A stretch of DNA of 64,000 nt, from the NCBI GenBank assembly GCA_003290165.1, contig QNQO01000448.1, positions 724,130 to 788,129 on the forward strand. The letters are read 5' to 3'. Below, one piece after another: positions 1-9,977 of the stretch; the first letter of the stretch is position 1; each line of letters starts with the position of its first letter. Below the pieces are notes generated by a model that saw only the letters and a list, made by a program, of their open reading frames with translations, made no database searches and was not told the DNA's origin. This DNA is from Berberis thunbergii (taxonomy: Eukaryota; Streptophyta; Magnoliopsida; Ranunculales; Berberidaceae). The position numbers were made by a program, and so were the translations under genes.

Positions 1-223
1 AATACGAATAGGGAACATGTGCATTTCGGGTTTGCATTGCTTAATGATGCCATGAATGGCCTCTCTTATTGGACATTTACATTCTTACACACACATAACA
101 TATCAATAATTCAAAGATTCATGGAAACCAAAGTAAATTCTCAAAACAAAATGGAATTGGATGACCCACTAAATTAACATGGCCAAAATAAAAAATGCAG
201 AAAACAAGGTATGTAGCATTAAC

Positions 224-627
224 CTTGCCTGATCTTTCAAAGACCCTTCTAGGCACCAAACCTCGTATCGCTTCTCCTGCCACCGACGAAAGCCAAGCTG
301 GCCAACTGGCTGAAACCTGTTCTCCCCTAACACCATGTGGTATACTAACGATCTTCGAAACCATTGGTTCATCGTCATTACAGCCAATATCCACCGTCGG
401 CCAGTGATTAACACTGGCTGACTTCTTCCCTGCCCTATTAAATAACATTGGGCCAAAAACACCATATCGCGGTTGCGGCGCTGATGTTACATTTAAATCC
501 ACTGCAACCTCCTCTCTTCTTGAGGAAGCAGAAATCCTCCTAGAATTCTTGGCCGAATCTCTGCCTTTTGAATCCCAACATTTTCCCTCTGATCTGGTGC
601 TGCCCCTTTTGAGCAAATGCACCCCAT
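224..627 (-). pseudogene. IBS1/CDK-like protein kinase, first exon only, frameshifted
   Basis: First coding exon of a plant CDK-like Ser/Thr kinase of the IBS1/At1g54610 group. The rest of the gene lies beyond the left edge. An ATG at 627 opens MGCICSKGA, the N-myristoylation and palmitoylation motif typical of this family, but that frame stops at 493. The family-like sequence (SSRREEVAVDLN, then WPAWLSSVAGEAIRGLVPRR) lies in the next frame, so this copy has lost one base or gained two within about the first 25 codons. The exon ends at 224 in FERSGK before a GT donor (223-222). The family boundary SFEKLDK sits at the same place, just before the glycine loop. The kinase domain itself is not in the window. 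A sequencing error at an AAAAGGGG run is the alternative to true decay. Family assignment rests on recalled motifs and is fairly sure. Confidence 0.7.
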
Positions 628-639
628 ATTGCAATTCAA

Positions 640-995
640 AAACGTTGGGATATGCATTTAAGCCATCTATTTGAACTAACCAGCATTTCTATTCATATTC
701 ACTAAAATACAAACCAAACCACCCCTTCTCTCTAAAATCTCGATAACCCCATCAAATCAAATCCAATCCAATCAAAATCAAATATTTTCACCAAAATCAA
801 TCAAATTTCAGAAATCCCACAAACCCCATTTCAGAAATCCTTCCAAAATCACCAATCAAAACTAACAAGATATCATATTGAATGAATTTGAAGAAAGAAA
901 TCCAGAAGGAAAGAAAGGAAACCTGATACAAAATAAATAAATAAATAATGTGGAACAAGTTTCCCACTCTTTCGGTTAATGAAAGGAAATGTTGA
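640..995. other. Upstream region of the left-edge kinase, no gene seen
   Basis: About 350 bases of AT-rich sequence with repeated ATCAAATCAAA-like runs and an AATA microsatellite near 930-950. It would hold the 5' UTR and promoter of the minus-strand kinase. I see no ORF or RNA gene and no convincing TATA box. Confidence 0.4.
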
Positions 996-1004
996 TCAGA
1001 GAAT

Positions 1005-2133
1005 GAACAATTCTAGGGAGCCCGCCTGGCTGTCTGGATCCTCCTGGGCACGTGCTTGGGAGGATGTTTGGCACGTGCCACGTTGTTTTTGTGTTTTTAC
1101 AGTTCCATCAGTTGAAGCAGCAACAGCAGAGGTGCACCTCTGTTTGGGGAAAACAGGGGATGGTAGTACCGGTCCCATCCACAGCTTCCCAAGTACACAC
1201 TCAACCTCGCTCTGCTTCTTACGGAACCACCAGATGCAGCGGTGGTGCTCGGCCTCTCGGTCTGCCTGTCTCAGCTTGGTCTCCTCTTCAACCTCACCAA
1301 CACCAACACCAAAACCAAAACGAAAACGAGTCAGGCATGAGAGCAGTTTTTCTTAGTGGATCCGGCACAAGACGAGAGTCCAGTGGAACTGGTGTCTTCT
1401 TGCCTCGCCGAACCGGTGCCCCATCCGAGACTCGCAAAAAGCAAGGTAAAGATACCCTTTAGTTTGGAAGAGATTTCATTCCTCTGTAGTAATCAATTTG
1501 TTGTTTCTTATTTTGTTTTTTTTAAGTGTTTAGTGTCCATTTTGATTGAGATTCTCTATTGTGTCTCATACTCTTTTGTTTTGTTTTGGTTACTCAGCTT
1601 GTTCGACAGTTCTTTTACCTGCAAGAGTGGTGCAAGCTTTGAATCTCAACTTTGAAGCCATGTGTTCTGGTGGTGGTGCACAGCCACGATTTGGTAATGG
1701 AGGACCAGCTCAAGGGAATCTTCTATTATTTCCACAGAAGCGCAACTTCAGGCATAATCAAGCATCAATCAACACTGAGGTTGTTCAACTGCCTCAATAA
1801 TGGACTTACTGATGCTCTCTTTAGTCTCAGTGTATCGTGTACTAACTGATAATGTTGCTTCTTTTACACAAAATGATTCAACAACAAAAAAAATAAAAAA
1901 AAATAGTGAAGTTCTTTGTAGGGATTATAGGAGATTTGGTAAAGAAGAATGGAAGAAAAGAAATGGGTTTTTTTTTAGTAGTGGTAGATAGAAATAAGTC
2001 TATGTTTAGTTTAAACAAAAGAAAGGAGATGTGAATGTGAAGGAATCAAGGTTGGGTTCACGTGCCAAACACCCTCCTTCTGGCACGTGCCTGGGAGGGT
2101 CTGGACAGCAGAGCGGGCTCCCTAGAATTATTC
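1005..2133. mobile_element. Mutator-like non-autonomous element carrying a gene fragment (Pack-MULE)
   Basis: The ends are inverted: GAACAATTCTAGGGAGCCCG at the left matches GAATAATTCTAGGGAGCCCG read inward from the right, and similarity continues for about 80 bp including a shared GTTTGGCACGTG. The flanks are a 9-bp duplication with one difference (TCAGAGAAT at 996-1004, TTAGAGAAT at 2134-2142). A 9-bp duplication with long terminal inverted repeats is the Mutator signature. There is no transposase. The interior is the 3' end of a host gene with its intron, so the gene was captured as DNA and not through a retro-copy. Confidence 0.8.
1103..1800 (+). pseudogene. Captured C-terminal exons of a conserved plant protein of unknown function
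   Basis: Two exons inside the Pack-MULE. Exon A starts after a TTTTTACAG acceptor (1102) and ends at 1445 before a GT donor. It encodes a Gln/Asn-rich stretch followed by GMRAVFLSGSGTRRESSGTG and VFLPRR. Exon B starts after CTCAG near 1598 and reads ACSTVLLPARVVQALNLNFE. The two join cleanly in phase 1. I recognise this block as the conserved C terminus of an uncharacterised plant family that usually ends LPQEWTY. Here the end reads LPQ, TAA, WTY, TGA, so the Glu codon has become a stop three codons early. The N-terminal part of the parent gene is absent. No function is known to me. Confidence 0.65.
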
Positions 2134-2142
2134 TTAGAGAAT

Positions 2143-2838
2143 AGAGAAATATGAAGCGTTCGTTTTCTAAATTTTGCCACCAGCTAGAAGAGAAAAGTTG
2201 AAATTTGGAATCTTTTTTCGGTGATTCTAAATGGCGAGGAAACGGGCGAGGGAGGGGGTGTGACCATCTCCCTCGAGATGCGTGCCCGTGTGAATTTCGA
2301 GGGGGATGTGGGATCAAACCACCCTCCCTCGCCATCTAGAACAACTCATTTTTTTAGTGGAAAGAAAAATAAAAAAACATAGAATTGAGATTGTCCAAGA
2401 GATTTTTGGGGGGGCGAAATGGTTGGGTTGTTGTAAGAGAGAGTTGAGGACGTGCCGACCCGTTTGATAGTTTGGGATATTTTTATCAATTTCCTTGTAC
2501 TTTTTCCCACACCCTATGCCACCGGGGTTCAAACTCGTGACTTGGCTTTCTATGTACCGGTTACGAATTTATTTATGATTCGTGTAGAAAATGAATATTC
2601 AGTTTTCCTCAAGATGTATATGTGTAGTATGTGCCTTTGTCGGGGTATGGCTTGTGCCATATGTGAAGAAGGTGTGCATACGTGAAGGTATGACGTATGA
2701 GTGGGACCATCGGGAAAGGTCGCAAGAAAAGAATTAGGCATTTAGTCTTGTACATAGGAGGACCATGTGCTTGGAGTCATTGGACCAATACATTGGGATT
2801 TTGGTTCACTATTGTGGTTGGCTAAGCAATACACTTGA
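2143..2838. other. Intergenic stretch with a decayed foldback MITE
   Basis: No gene seen. Positions 2222-2340 hold a GC-rich imperfect foldback starting GATTCTAAATGGCGAGGAAA and ending in the inverse CGCCATCTAGAAC. It resembles the foldbacks at 9130 and 51508. The remainder is unassigned AT-rich sequence. Confidence 0.5.
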
Positions 2839-3275
2839 TGTAGTCATAGTGAACAAATTTCAGCACCCGTTGAGGATCTTATTTAAGCCGCAATTGACAT
2901 ATAAAATATAGCACACAACTAGAAGAACAGAAAAACACCACACAACACAGAGAGATTTATTTGGCTTACTGAATAGACTACTCCACGGGCTAAGAGCGTT
3001 GGAAGCTCTGATTTCACTATAAATTGCCTCCCCAAGCCCCCTTTCATTGTGACAATCTCATAATAACAATGGTGGTTTCTTCTCTTCTTCTCATATACAC
3101 TTCTCAATCTCTAAGATACAAATAAGCATGCAACATACTCTCACTCACATCTCTTTTGTCACAAAATTATTTGGAATTGTAGAAGTTATCTATCAAACAA
3201 CTTCCCAAACCACCCCAAACTACCCAACTATTGAGTGTGCATATCAAACCAGAATTTTTAAGCCAAAATTCTATA
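2839..3275 (-). repeat. 3' LTR of the copia element
   Basis: Shares long stretches with 23147-23695, such as CTCACAACTAGAAGAAC-like sequence and the terminal AGCCAAAATTCTA. On the plus strand it begins TGTAGTC and ends TTCTATA. A purine-rich tract (minus strand AAGGATGGTGAGAT) abuts it at 3276-3290, as expected for the polypurine tract. Confidence 0.85.
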
Positions 3276-3566
3276 ATCTCACCATCCTTGTTGAAAACAT
3301 TTGAATAGCCTTGTGAAGATTAATGTTCCACCTTTGGTAGAAACCTTCTACCTCAATTTACCTCAAGTGGTGAGGTGACCCTTCAACTTAATTGGATTTG
3401 AGATTTAACAAGTTCAAGCAATGCTTGAACTTTTCTGAATTCACTGACTTGGTAAGAAATCTGCTGCATTCTCGTTTGTGTGAACTTTTTGAACATCTCC
3501 CAAAGCAACCTAATCATGAATAGGATGGAACCTGACGTCAATGTGTTTGGTTCTTGCATGGTACAT

Positions 3567-3950
3567 CTAATTCTTTGCTAAACATATAACGCTTTGACTA
3601 TCGCAATGCAACGAAATTGATTCTTGTACAAGTCCAAGCTGTTTTACTAAACCTTTCAGCGAAACAACTTCTTTTGATGCCGTAGTAAGTGCCATGTATT
3701 CAGCTTCTATTGTAAACAATGCACTAACAAGATGAAAAATAGATCTCCATGAAATTGGTCCACTTGCACATGTAAAAACATAACCTGTGGTAAACCTTTT
3801 TCTGTCTAAATAACCTGCAAAGTTTGAATATACAAAAAACCCAACAACACATTGCGCCTCATGATTTTCCTTAAACACAATTACCAATTCACTAGTGCCT
3901 CTCAGATATCTCATAATCGTTTCGATGGCTTTCCAATGTTCTTTCCCTGG
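3567..3950 (-). pseudogene. Copia RNase H domain (3' piece of pol)
   Basis: Encodes the copia RNase H: PGKEHWKAIETIMRYLRGTS, then YSNFAGYLDRKRFTTGYVF, GPISWRS, IEAEYMALTTASKEVVSLK and the C-terminal LHCDSQSVICLAKN. It is the direct continuation of the reverse transcriptase at 19787. The CACTA transposon cut the coding sequence between the codons for KYMAN and PGKEH, at 3953/19762. The usual catalytic Asp (DADWAG in the family) reads YSNFAG here, so it is probably inactive. Confidence 0.85.
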
Positions 3951-3984
3951 ATTCACTACAACACAAATGCTCATTAATAGCGTT

Positions 3985-4260
3985 TCAAAAACGCTATTGT
4001 AGGATATCATAGCGTTTTAGAAACGCTATTGTAAGTAGACCATTTATAGCGTTTCTGAAGCATTATTGTATATTGTACAATAGCGTTTTAAAAATGCTAT
4101 TGTTTAGCTTGTGACAACATTTAAAAAACGTTATTATATAGGTACCAATAGCGTTTAAGAAACACTATTGTCTTCCCTCACATAGCATTTAACAAATTTA
4201 TTGTATTAGTTTCTATAGCGTTTCTCAAGGCCCTTTTTTTCCTATAGCACTCATCAAGTG
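3985..4260. repeat. Subterminal repeats of CACTA 1, left end
   Basis: At least eight degenerate copies of TATAGCGTTTCTGAAGC / AACGCTATTG-type units in both orientations, often as palindromic pairs. Such arrays bind the TNPA protein in known CACTA elements. Confidence 0.75.
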
Positions 4261-4591
4261 CTATCAAATGACTTTTTATAACATCTTATAAGTTTTATTT
4301 CTAGAAAATAAAAACCTAAATGTGCCAAACACTTGAACATTTCCATGAACGACAATGTAATTAATAAGATAATGTATTACATCGAGTCACAAAATCTATC
4401 AAATAATAAAGATTAGACTACATTGAATGACATTCGTGATTCTTTGAATGGCAGGGAATATGGAGTGGGATGATAACTGGAGTAGGCTTGTAGATATTGA
4501 TCCTAACAGACATAACATTTGGCACAAATTGGAACAAAGAAGCTCAGTTAGCGGAGTCCAAACCAATAGTGGTGCAATTGTTTTCAGCAAA

Positions 4592-4945
4592 ACAGCCTAA
4601 TAGCTCCTCAACCAAGCAGAGGAATGGTGTCATTGATTCTGGTTAAAAACCATGCTGCATTTGCAATAAGAAAGAACTCAAATTGAATACTTCTTAAAAC
4701 AAGGTTTATATGAAAGCCACAAATTTTATAGATGGTCATTGTATGTACCTTAAAACTTCACTTTTGCATTTTGCATTTTGCATTTTGCATTTGACACTTT
4801 AGCAGCCTAATAGCTCAACTAAGCAGAGGAATGGTGTCGTTGATTCTCATTAAAACCCATGGTGTATTTGCAATAAAGATAGAACTCACATAAATGCTTG
4901 AATACTCCTTGGAACAAGGTTTTCACTATTGCATTTTGCATTTGA
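4592..4945. repeat. Diverged tandem duplication of about 210 bp
   Basis: The block starting CAGCCTAATAGCTC at 4592 recurs at 4803 and shares AAGCAGAGGAATGGTGTC and the following about 100 bases. Between the copies lies a short GCATTTT microsatellite (about 4765-4792). No coding potential seen. Confidence 0.6.
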
Positions 4946-5514
4946 GCCTTTGAGAAGTTGACTTTCGATTATTTCTTCCTTAATTAGTGTAAAAAATAGC
5001 TGCATTCAGAATAACATCACCAAAATCACTCTCTCATAAATACATCAACTGTTTTATGTTAAAAAAAGTTTATAAACAAAATAATTTCACTAGAACACAA
5101 AAAGTTAATTTTGCAACGGGGAACATGATCTTACCTCTTTCGGAGATATTTCACTCCCTCACTAAGGTCATTTTAGAAGTGTGGCCTTGCAACTCCATCC
5201 AACTTAGAGACATTGGAGAGTTTCCAAGAAGTCAGTGGTTATCATCCTGTCCATGAAGAGCATCAATACCATGTCTAAATGATTAACCTAACTAAAACAT
5301 ATGACCATGTACAATTGAAACAATAACTTTCAGTTGACTCACTTGAAATTCAGTACTGAAATCATGGTCACTTAATTGAGTTCATTAATGAGCTTCCAGT
5401 TTCAAATACAGCGCTGCTGCAAGATCTGCAGAATAAGAAGCAAAAATCCAGTCAGCTGGTAGAATGCCAATTAAATGACCTCCTAACTTCAATGACAAAT
5501 GGATTGAATGAGAA

Positions 5515-6250
5515 CCTGAATCCAGTCAGTAGCTCCTTCAAAGAGACTCATTGTCTTCAAGGCTTCATCGTGTCTCATAAAGAGCATCAAATCATCTAAG
5601 TAGATATACCTGTTAACAAGATCCGGAACTTAGTAAGTGACAACAACCAAGAAAACATACCATAATCAATGGCTAGGAGAGAAAATTGCATAATCATTCT
5701 GAACTATAGATCTTTGATGTATGAGTGTGCCCACATGAAGACCTACCATTTTCTGCAAGTTCATATATGCAACTCGATATAATTTTATTTATTTCTTTAA
5801 TTTTTATAAGTATTATTGCAAATAGAAACAAAAGGCATAATCTACCAGAGATAATTCTAAAATCACGACCTGTTGTCCTCAATCAAGAAGCAATGCATGT
5901 TTCCTTCAGTTATCACCACTTCATAAACATGGAGAGTAACTGACCATTGGTGACAAAAATCATGCAATTCTTCATTCAATGAGAAAATTAATATACCAAT
6001 TGAAAGAACTCAAAATATGTCTCTTTATCTAAAAATAGAAGAGAAGAAGATGTGTCTCCATAAAAGAATCGAAGAAAAGAGAACTTACTCTGATCCAGCC
6101 TTCGTGACGTTGGTAAAAACCTATCTAGCAGCACACTTTGCCTCAAATTCACTTTTGATCTCTTCCTTTGCCGCCTCTTCTTCATTAGTTAATTCCAGTA
6201 TTCACTCATCCAATGTAGACAATTTTCTCAGGTCTTGTATTCCATAAATT
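5515..6250 (-). pseudogene. Captured fragment of an MSL mechanosensitive channel gene
   Basis: Two exons of a plant MscS-like (MSL10-type) channel, which conducts ions across membranes under tension. The first (about 6250-6088) reads IQDLRKLSTLDE, then NEEEAAKEEIKSEFEAKCAA and VFTNVTKAGSE, with two in-frame stops, and ends at a GTAAGT donor. The second (about 5609-5520) follows a TTAACAG acceptor and reads YIYLDDLMLFMRHDEALKTM then SLFEGATDWIQ. The family equivalents are EAKAAAKKIFQNVAKPGSK and YIYLEDLMRFMREDEALKTM, in the cytosolic loop before the pore helix. The membrane segments are absent. Identification is by recalled family motifs. Confidence 0.65.
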
Positions 6251-6324
6251 TCATAAATTTTTAGTTTTAGAAAAAGCAGTCAGATCTTGTATTCCATAAA
6301 TTTCAGTTTTGTGAATTTTATTTC

Positions 6325-6963
6325 TATTACTTGAAAATTGTCAAAGGTCCGAGAAGGAATATTGTCATCGAACTTGTGCATCATATCCTAGGACAATTGA
6401 TAATGGATAACCACTACAACACAGTTATATATAACCAAGTGAAAATCCTGCACAAGTAGTGACGACTGAGCCAATAAAAAAACTAAGTTACCTTGCTTGA
6501 ACTATAGCCTCGAAGGTGGCCTACTCTTGCAAACTTAGTTGATCATTTTCTGTATCAACACTTTGTGTCACCTTATCCATTAGTATTACCGTAATCGGAT
6601 TCAGCAAGAGGTTAATATGAGATTACTACTACATACATAGAAGCATAAGATAAAAAAACTGACCTGACCATCTGCGATGATCAGAAGAATGTGATACTGG
6701 CCACCACTGTTGTCAACAATGTCTGTAGCCCTTTCAATTATAGGTGCAAATGATGTCAATCCTATCAAATGGTAAGAAGAATCAAACCTCAATGATGGTT
6801 CCTAAACAGACCAAATGAAAACTAACCGTAAAAGACCTTGTTATACGAACCGGCTAAGTAAAGATCTGGAACTATTTCTCTGTAACGCATTAGTGCTTCC
6901 TGAAAACCATTACAAGGCCGATCATTCGGATAAAAGCTGAATACATCTTCATCATGTGTTTTG
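6325..6963 (-). pseudogene. Captured fragment of an RGLG (copine-domain) E3 ubiquitin ligase gene
   Basis: Four exon remnants of the copine/VWA domain of RGLG-type RING ligases. Exon 1 (6963-6851): KTHDEDVFSFYPNDRPCNGF, EALMRYREIVPDLYLAG. Exon 2 (about 6766-6665): LTSFAPIIERATDIVDNSGG, QYHILLIIADGQ, with intact acceptor and GTCAGT donor. Exon 3 (about 6573-6488): VTQSVDTENDQLSLQE, stop, ATFEAIVQAS. Exon 4 (about 6425-6330): YPLSIVL directly followed, out of frame, by DMMHKFDDNIPSRTFDNFQ. The family segment VGVGDGPW between these is deleted. The RING finger and N terminus are missing. A hAT element at 7033-7990 sits just upstream. Confidence 0.8.
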
Positions 6964-7032
6964 CTGTAGAACATATCAAATCAAAACTCCATTGTCAAAC
7001 CAAACATATTAAATTCCTTTAGTGATAAAACA

Positions 7033-7990
7033 TAGGGGTGGGCATCCCATCCCGCAATCCCGATCCCGTCTCGATCCGATCCCATCTCGTCCAGTCCCAA
7101 TTTTTTCGGGTCTTAATGGGATCGAATAATTTCATCCCGATCCCGTCCCGTCCCGATCTAGAATGGGATGGGATGGGATGAAGATTTTCAATCTCGCCAA
7201 TCCCATCCCGTCCCGAGCTAATTTTTTAATATTTAATATTTATTTATTTATTTTTATTCATATAAACTTACAGATGACTGATAGAAACTCATGATGTTTG
7301 CAGTGGTAACAAAAATGTTACTTCAAGAAATAAATATTCATTAAGCAAGAGAAATATAGCACACTGTTGCTTGGATTCCCAATAAAAGTGGCTCTAATTA
7401 TTTAACTTACAAATATTGATAATACCCAGGTGAAGATGAAAAATAAAAATTAACTAGTAACACATATTCAGAAGGGAACATTCAGGGGCGAAGCCAAGAA
7501 TTTGAGATGCCCCAAGCTGTAAAAATATTTTTTTATAATTACAATATATGTATTGATGGTAAACCATTATGAATATGTTAGAGTAATATCACCAATATGT
7601 CTATATTTCTTTCCTAACAAAAGATGAAATGTCATTTTGTCAAGGAACCATGAATTTTGCTTCCCACAGTAATGAAATTGTAAAATCAGTTGGGAGGCCA
7701 TCACAGCGACGCAATACTCTTAGTGGGTCTCATTTATCATGTCATTTTCTAAAAGTTAGCCCACTCGACTTTATTATTAGGGGATTTAGTGGCTACCCTT
7801 GGCTACCCTTATATTTGCATGTCACATCTATATCTAATTATACGAAAATTATTTTTCACGCTTTTATATGATGATAATCTTCGCAGCAGTCACAGACAGC
7901 ACGCTGATCCCATCCCGTCCCGATCCCATATGAACGAGATGGGATAGGGATGGGTATATCTCGTCCCATCCCGTCTCGTGCCCACCCCTA
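7033..7990. mobile_element. hAT-type non-autonomous element with TAGGGGTGGGCA ends
   Basis: Starts TAGGGGTGGGCA and ends with the exact inverse TGCCCACCCCTA. An 8-bp duplication with one difference flanks it (ATAAAACA 7025-7032, ATGAAACA 7991-7998). The subterminal 150 bp at both ends are packed with GATCCCGTCCC/GGGATGGGAT units. The interior (7230-7880) is AT-rich and has no transposase. The 8-bp duplication and subterminal arrays are typical of hAT elements. Confidence 0.85.
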
Positions 7991-8370
7991 ATGAAACATA
8001 TTTGGATATTGTATTACATGCATAAATCATCATATCAATAATGATTAATATTTGTAGATGATATGACATGTCCTCAATTGTTTGTGAATTTTTTCTGCAA
8101 AGCTAGCGCATACAGCATTAGTAACTATACTGCATGTAGATAACCATTATGAAGAAAATAATAATAAAAAGAAATCAATCCCCTAAGTGCATGTCAACAT
8201 ACATGTTTTGAACAGGTGGTTAGTTGATAAATCTCTGGTTTTTGGTGTCTAATTAGGAAGGGTCTGCACTCTTACATTCTGATTTCACGATATTTCAAGT
8301 CAACTGAAGTAAAACTTAAATTAATAAATGACTATGACTAGTTATACTATAAATAAAAATATTATGCATA

Positions 8371-8692
8371 CCAGAACAATTGCCAAATGCCTATCCTCCT
8401 TTGGTCCAAGCATCTGATCTGCTACAGATTAGCGTATGCTCAGGGGGATTAGGTGAAAACCAACCTTAGTTTCAGATCCCAGTTTAAGATCGCTAGCAAA
8501 GGAGGTTCCACTAGTCGATATCACAAGTCTAGGAGATCCTACACCTCTGCCCACAAAGGGGCCCCTGTGACTATCTTGCTTTTGAAATGGTGAAAAGATC
8601 CCTACTGATTTGGATTCAACCATGCCAGAACTTGGAAAAGTTTTTGAAAGATCTGGAATTATTATTTCTATTCCTACATAAAGAGCCACCAT
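8371..8692 (-). pseudogene. F2KP: Captured fragment of F2KP (6-phosphofructo-2-kinase/fructose-2,6-bisphosphatase)
   Basis: Minus-strand exon remnants of the plant bifunctional enzyme that makes and degrades fructose-2,6-bisphosphate in the cytosol. About 8640-8470 encodes PSSGMVESKSVGIFSPFQKQ, DSHRGPFVGRGVGSPRLV, part of the Ser-rich regulatory region. About 8425-8372 encodes VADQMLGPKEDRHLAIVL just before a GTATGC donor. In the intact protein this runs straight into the kinase Walker A loop, which is not present here. The starch-binding N terminus and both catalytic domains are absent. The assignment rests mainly on the distinctive ADQMLGPKEDRHLAIVL motif. Confidence 0.7.
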
Positions 8693-9129
8693 AATCAGAT
8701 CCAGAAGATGAGGAGAATAAAAATTTTAACAATGACATGCAGCAAGTAAAATTTCATAGCTAGCAAACAAAATTGAATTCAAAATTCAGGAATGGTATGA
8801 TAAGTGATTCCTGTTAACATGGAGTCATGCACATGTGTTTAGAGTTAACGCATTCATCAAGCTGAGATCTGCTTGCGTACAAGCACTGAAGTGTCACAGA
8901 TTAAGATGACCTTGATATTACCAACCATATTTGCCATTGAAAAAAAACTTGTTTGACACTCTGTGCAACTCATTATCAGAATAATTAGGCAATTAGCTGG
9001 AAATTTCAAATGGAATTTTGTGTTCAAAGTGAAGTAGAAGTCTAAGTTTAAGCTAATACGAAAATAATCCCACTGCATACGGACTGACAAAAATGATAAC
9101 TGATTTTTGTTTTGGAGTTATAAAAGAGA

Positions 9130-9322
9130 AATTCTAGGTGTCGAGGAAACCAGCGAGGAAATGAGCGAGGGGAGGGAGGTGGCGGGGTGGGAACCGTTCA
9201 CCTCCCTCGGGATGCGTGTCATCTTTTTTGGTGCGCGCATCCCGAGGGAGGTGAACGGTTCCCACCCCGCCACCTCCCTCCCCTCGCTCATTTCCTCGCT
9301 GGTTTCCTCGACACCTAGAATT
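9130..9322. repeat. Perfect 87-bp foldback (Mutator-type MITE)
   Basis: Arms 9130-9216 and 9236-9322 are perfect reverse complements around a 19-base loop. Just outside, GTTATAAAA occurs on both sides (left copy ending 9125, right copy starting 9326), which fits a 9-bp target duplication with element ends GAGAAATTCTAGG / GAGGAATTCTAGG. Zero mismatches over 87 bp implies recent insertion or gene conversion. The same GTCGAGGAA...GCGAGGGGAGGGAGGTGGCG sequence recurs as a single arm near 51508. Confidence 0.85.
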
Positions 9323-9409
9323 CCTCGTTATAAAAATACAAAAGTATTTCTCATGACTTTTATAAGAAAAGCTACATTACAAAACTGAGATCAAGGGTCA
9401 CCAACCTTT

Positions 9410-9530
9410 CTATGTATAGGTCGATCGCTAGATACACCAGCAGCACTATTTGAAGACTCACCGTATGAATAAGTGCCTTCGTGTGTTATTGATCTTGGAG
9501 TCTCTGCCAAGCTTACACTATATGGATATA
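9410..9530 (-). other. Unassigned exon-like stretch
   Basis: An open minus-strand stretch reads SLAETPRSITHEGTYSYGES then SNSAAGVSSDRPIHRK. Its Ser-rich, non-transposon composition and position among captured exons suggest another captured fragment. I do not recognise the source. Confidence 0.3.
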
Positions 9531-9591
9531 GTTAAATAAACATCAGTTTGCATTGATAAACTTGTTTGATTTTCAGATAAAAGCACAACTT

Positions 9592-9709
9592 AAGGGGTGT
9601 TGATGTTGCTAATTGATCTAGTTAGAGATTTGAATTTCATCAAGAGTGTTTCATATTTTGCAAATTTCAGACCTCTAATTAGGTTTAGAGACAAAAACAA
9701 ACACCCCTT
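9592..9709. repeat. 118-bp MITE, copy 1
   Basis: Ends AAGGGGTGT and ACACCCCTT are inverted. Internal sequence (TAGTTAGAGATTTGAATTTC, GCAAATTTCAGACCTCTAAT) matches the element at 33303-33421. No clear target duplication. Confidence 0.65.
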
Positions 9710-9977
9710 GATAGTCGTTGATCTAGTAAGAAGAAATACAACAATTTCTACAAAAGCAGAATGTATGAGCCCTGTTTTGGAAATTATACTGCTTGAATAA
9801 ACCAGTTTATATGTGACCACTTCATTGCACCCTAGCAAATTAACCAACTATATTCTCTTTCATTTTACTTCTATTTCTGTTTAGATTTCAAAAGAACTTC
9901 AAATCATTATTATATAATAATTATAGCTAGATTGTGATCACAATTGTTAAGAAACAAAAAGAAGTGAAAAGCACCTT

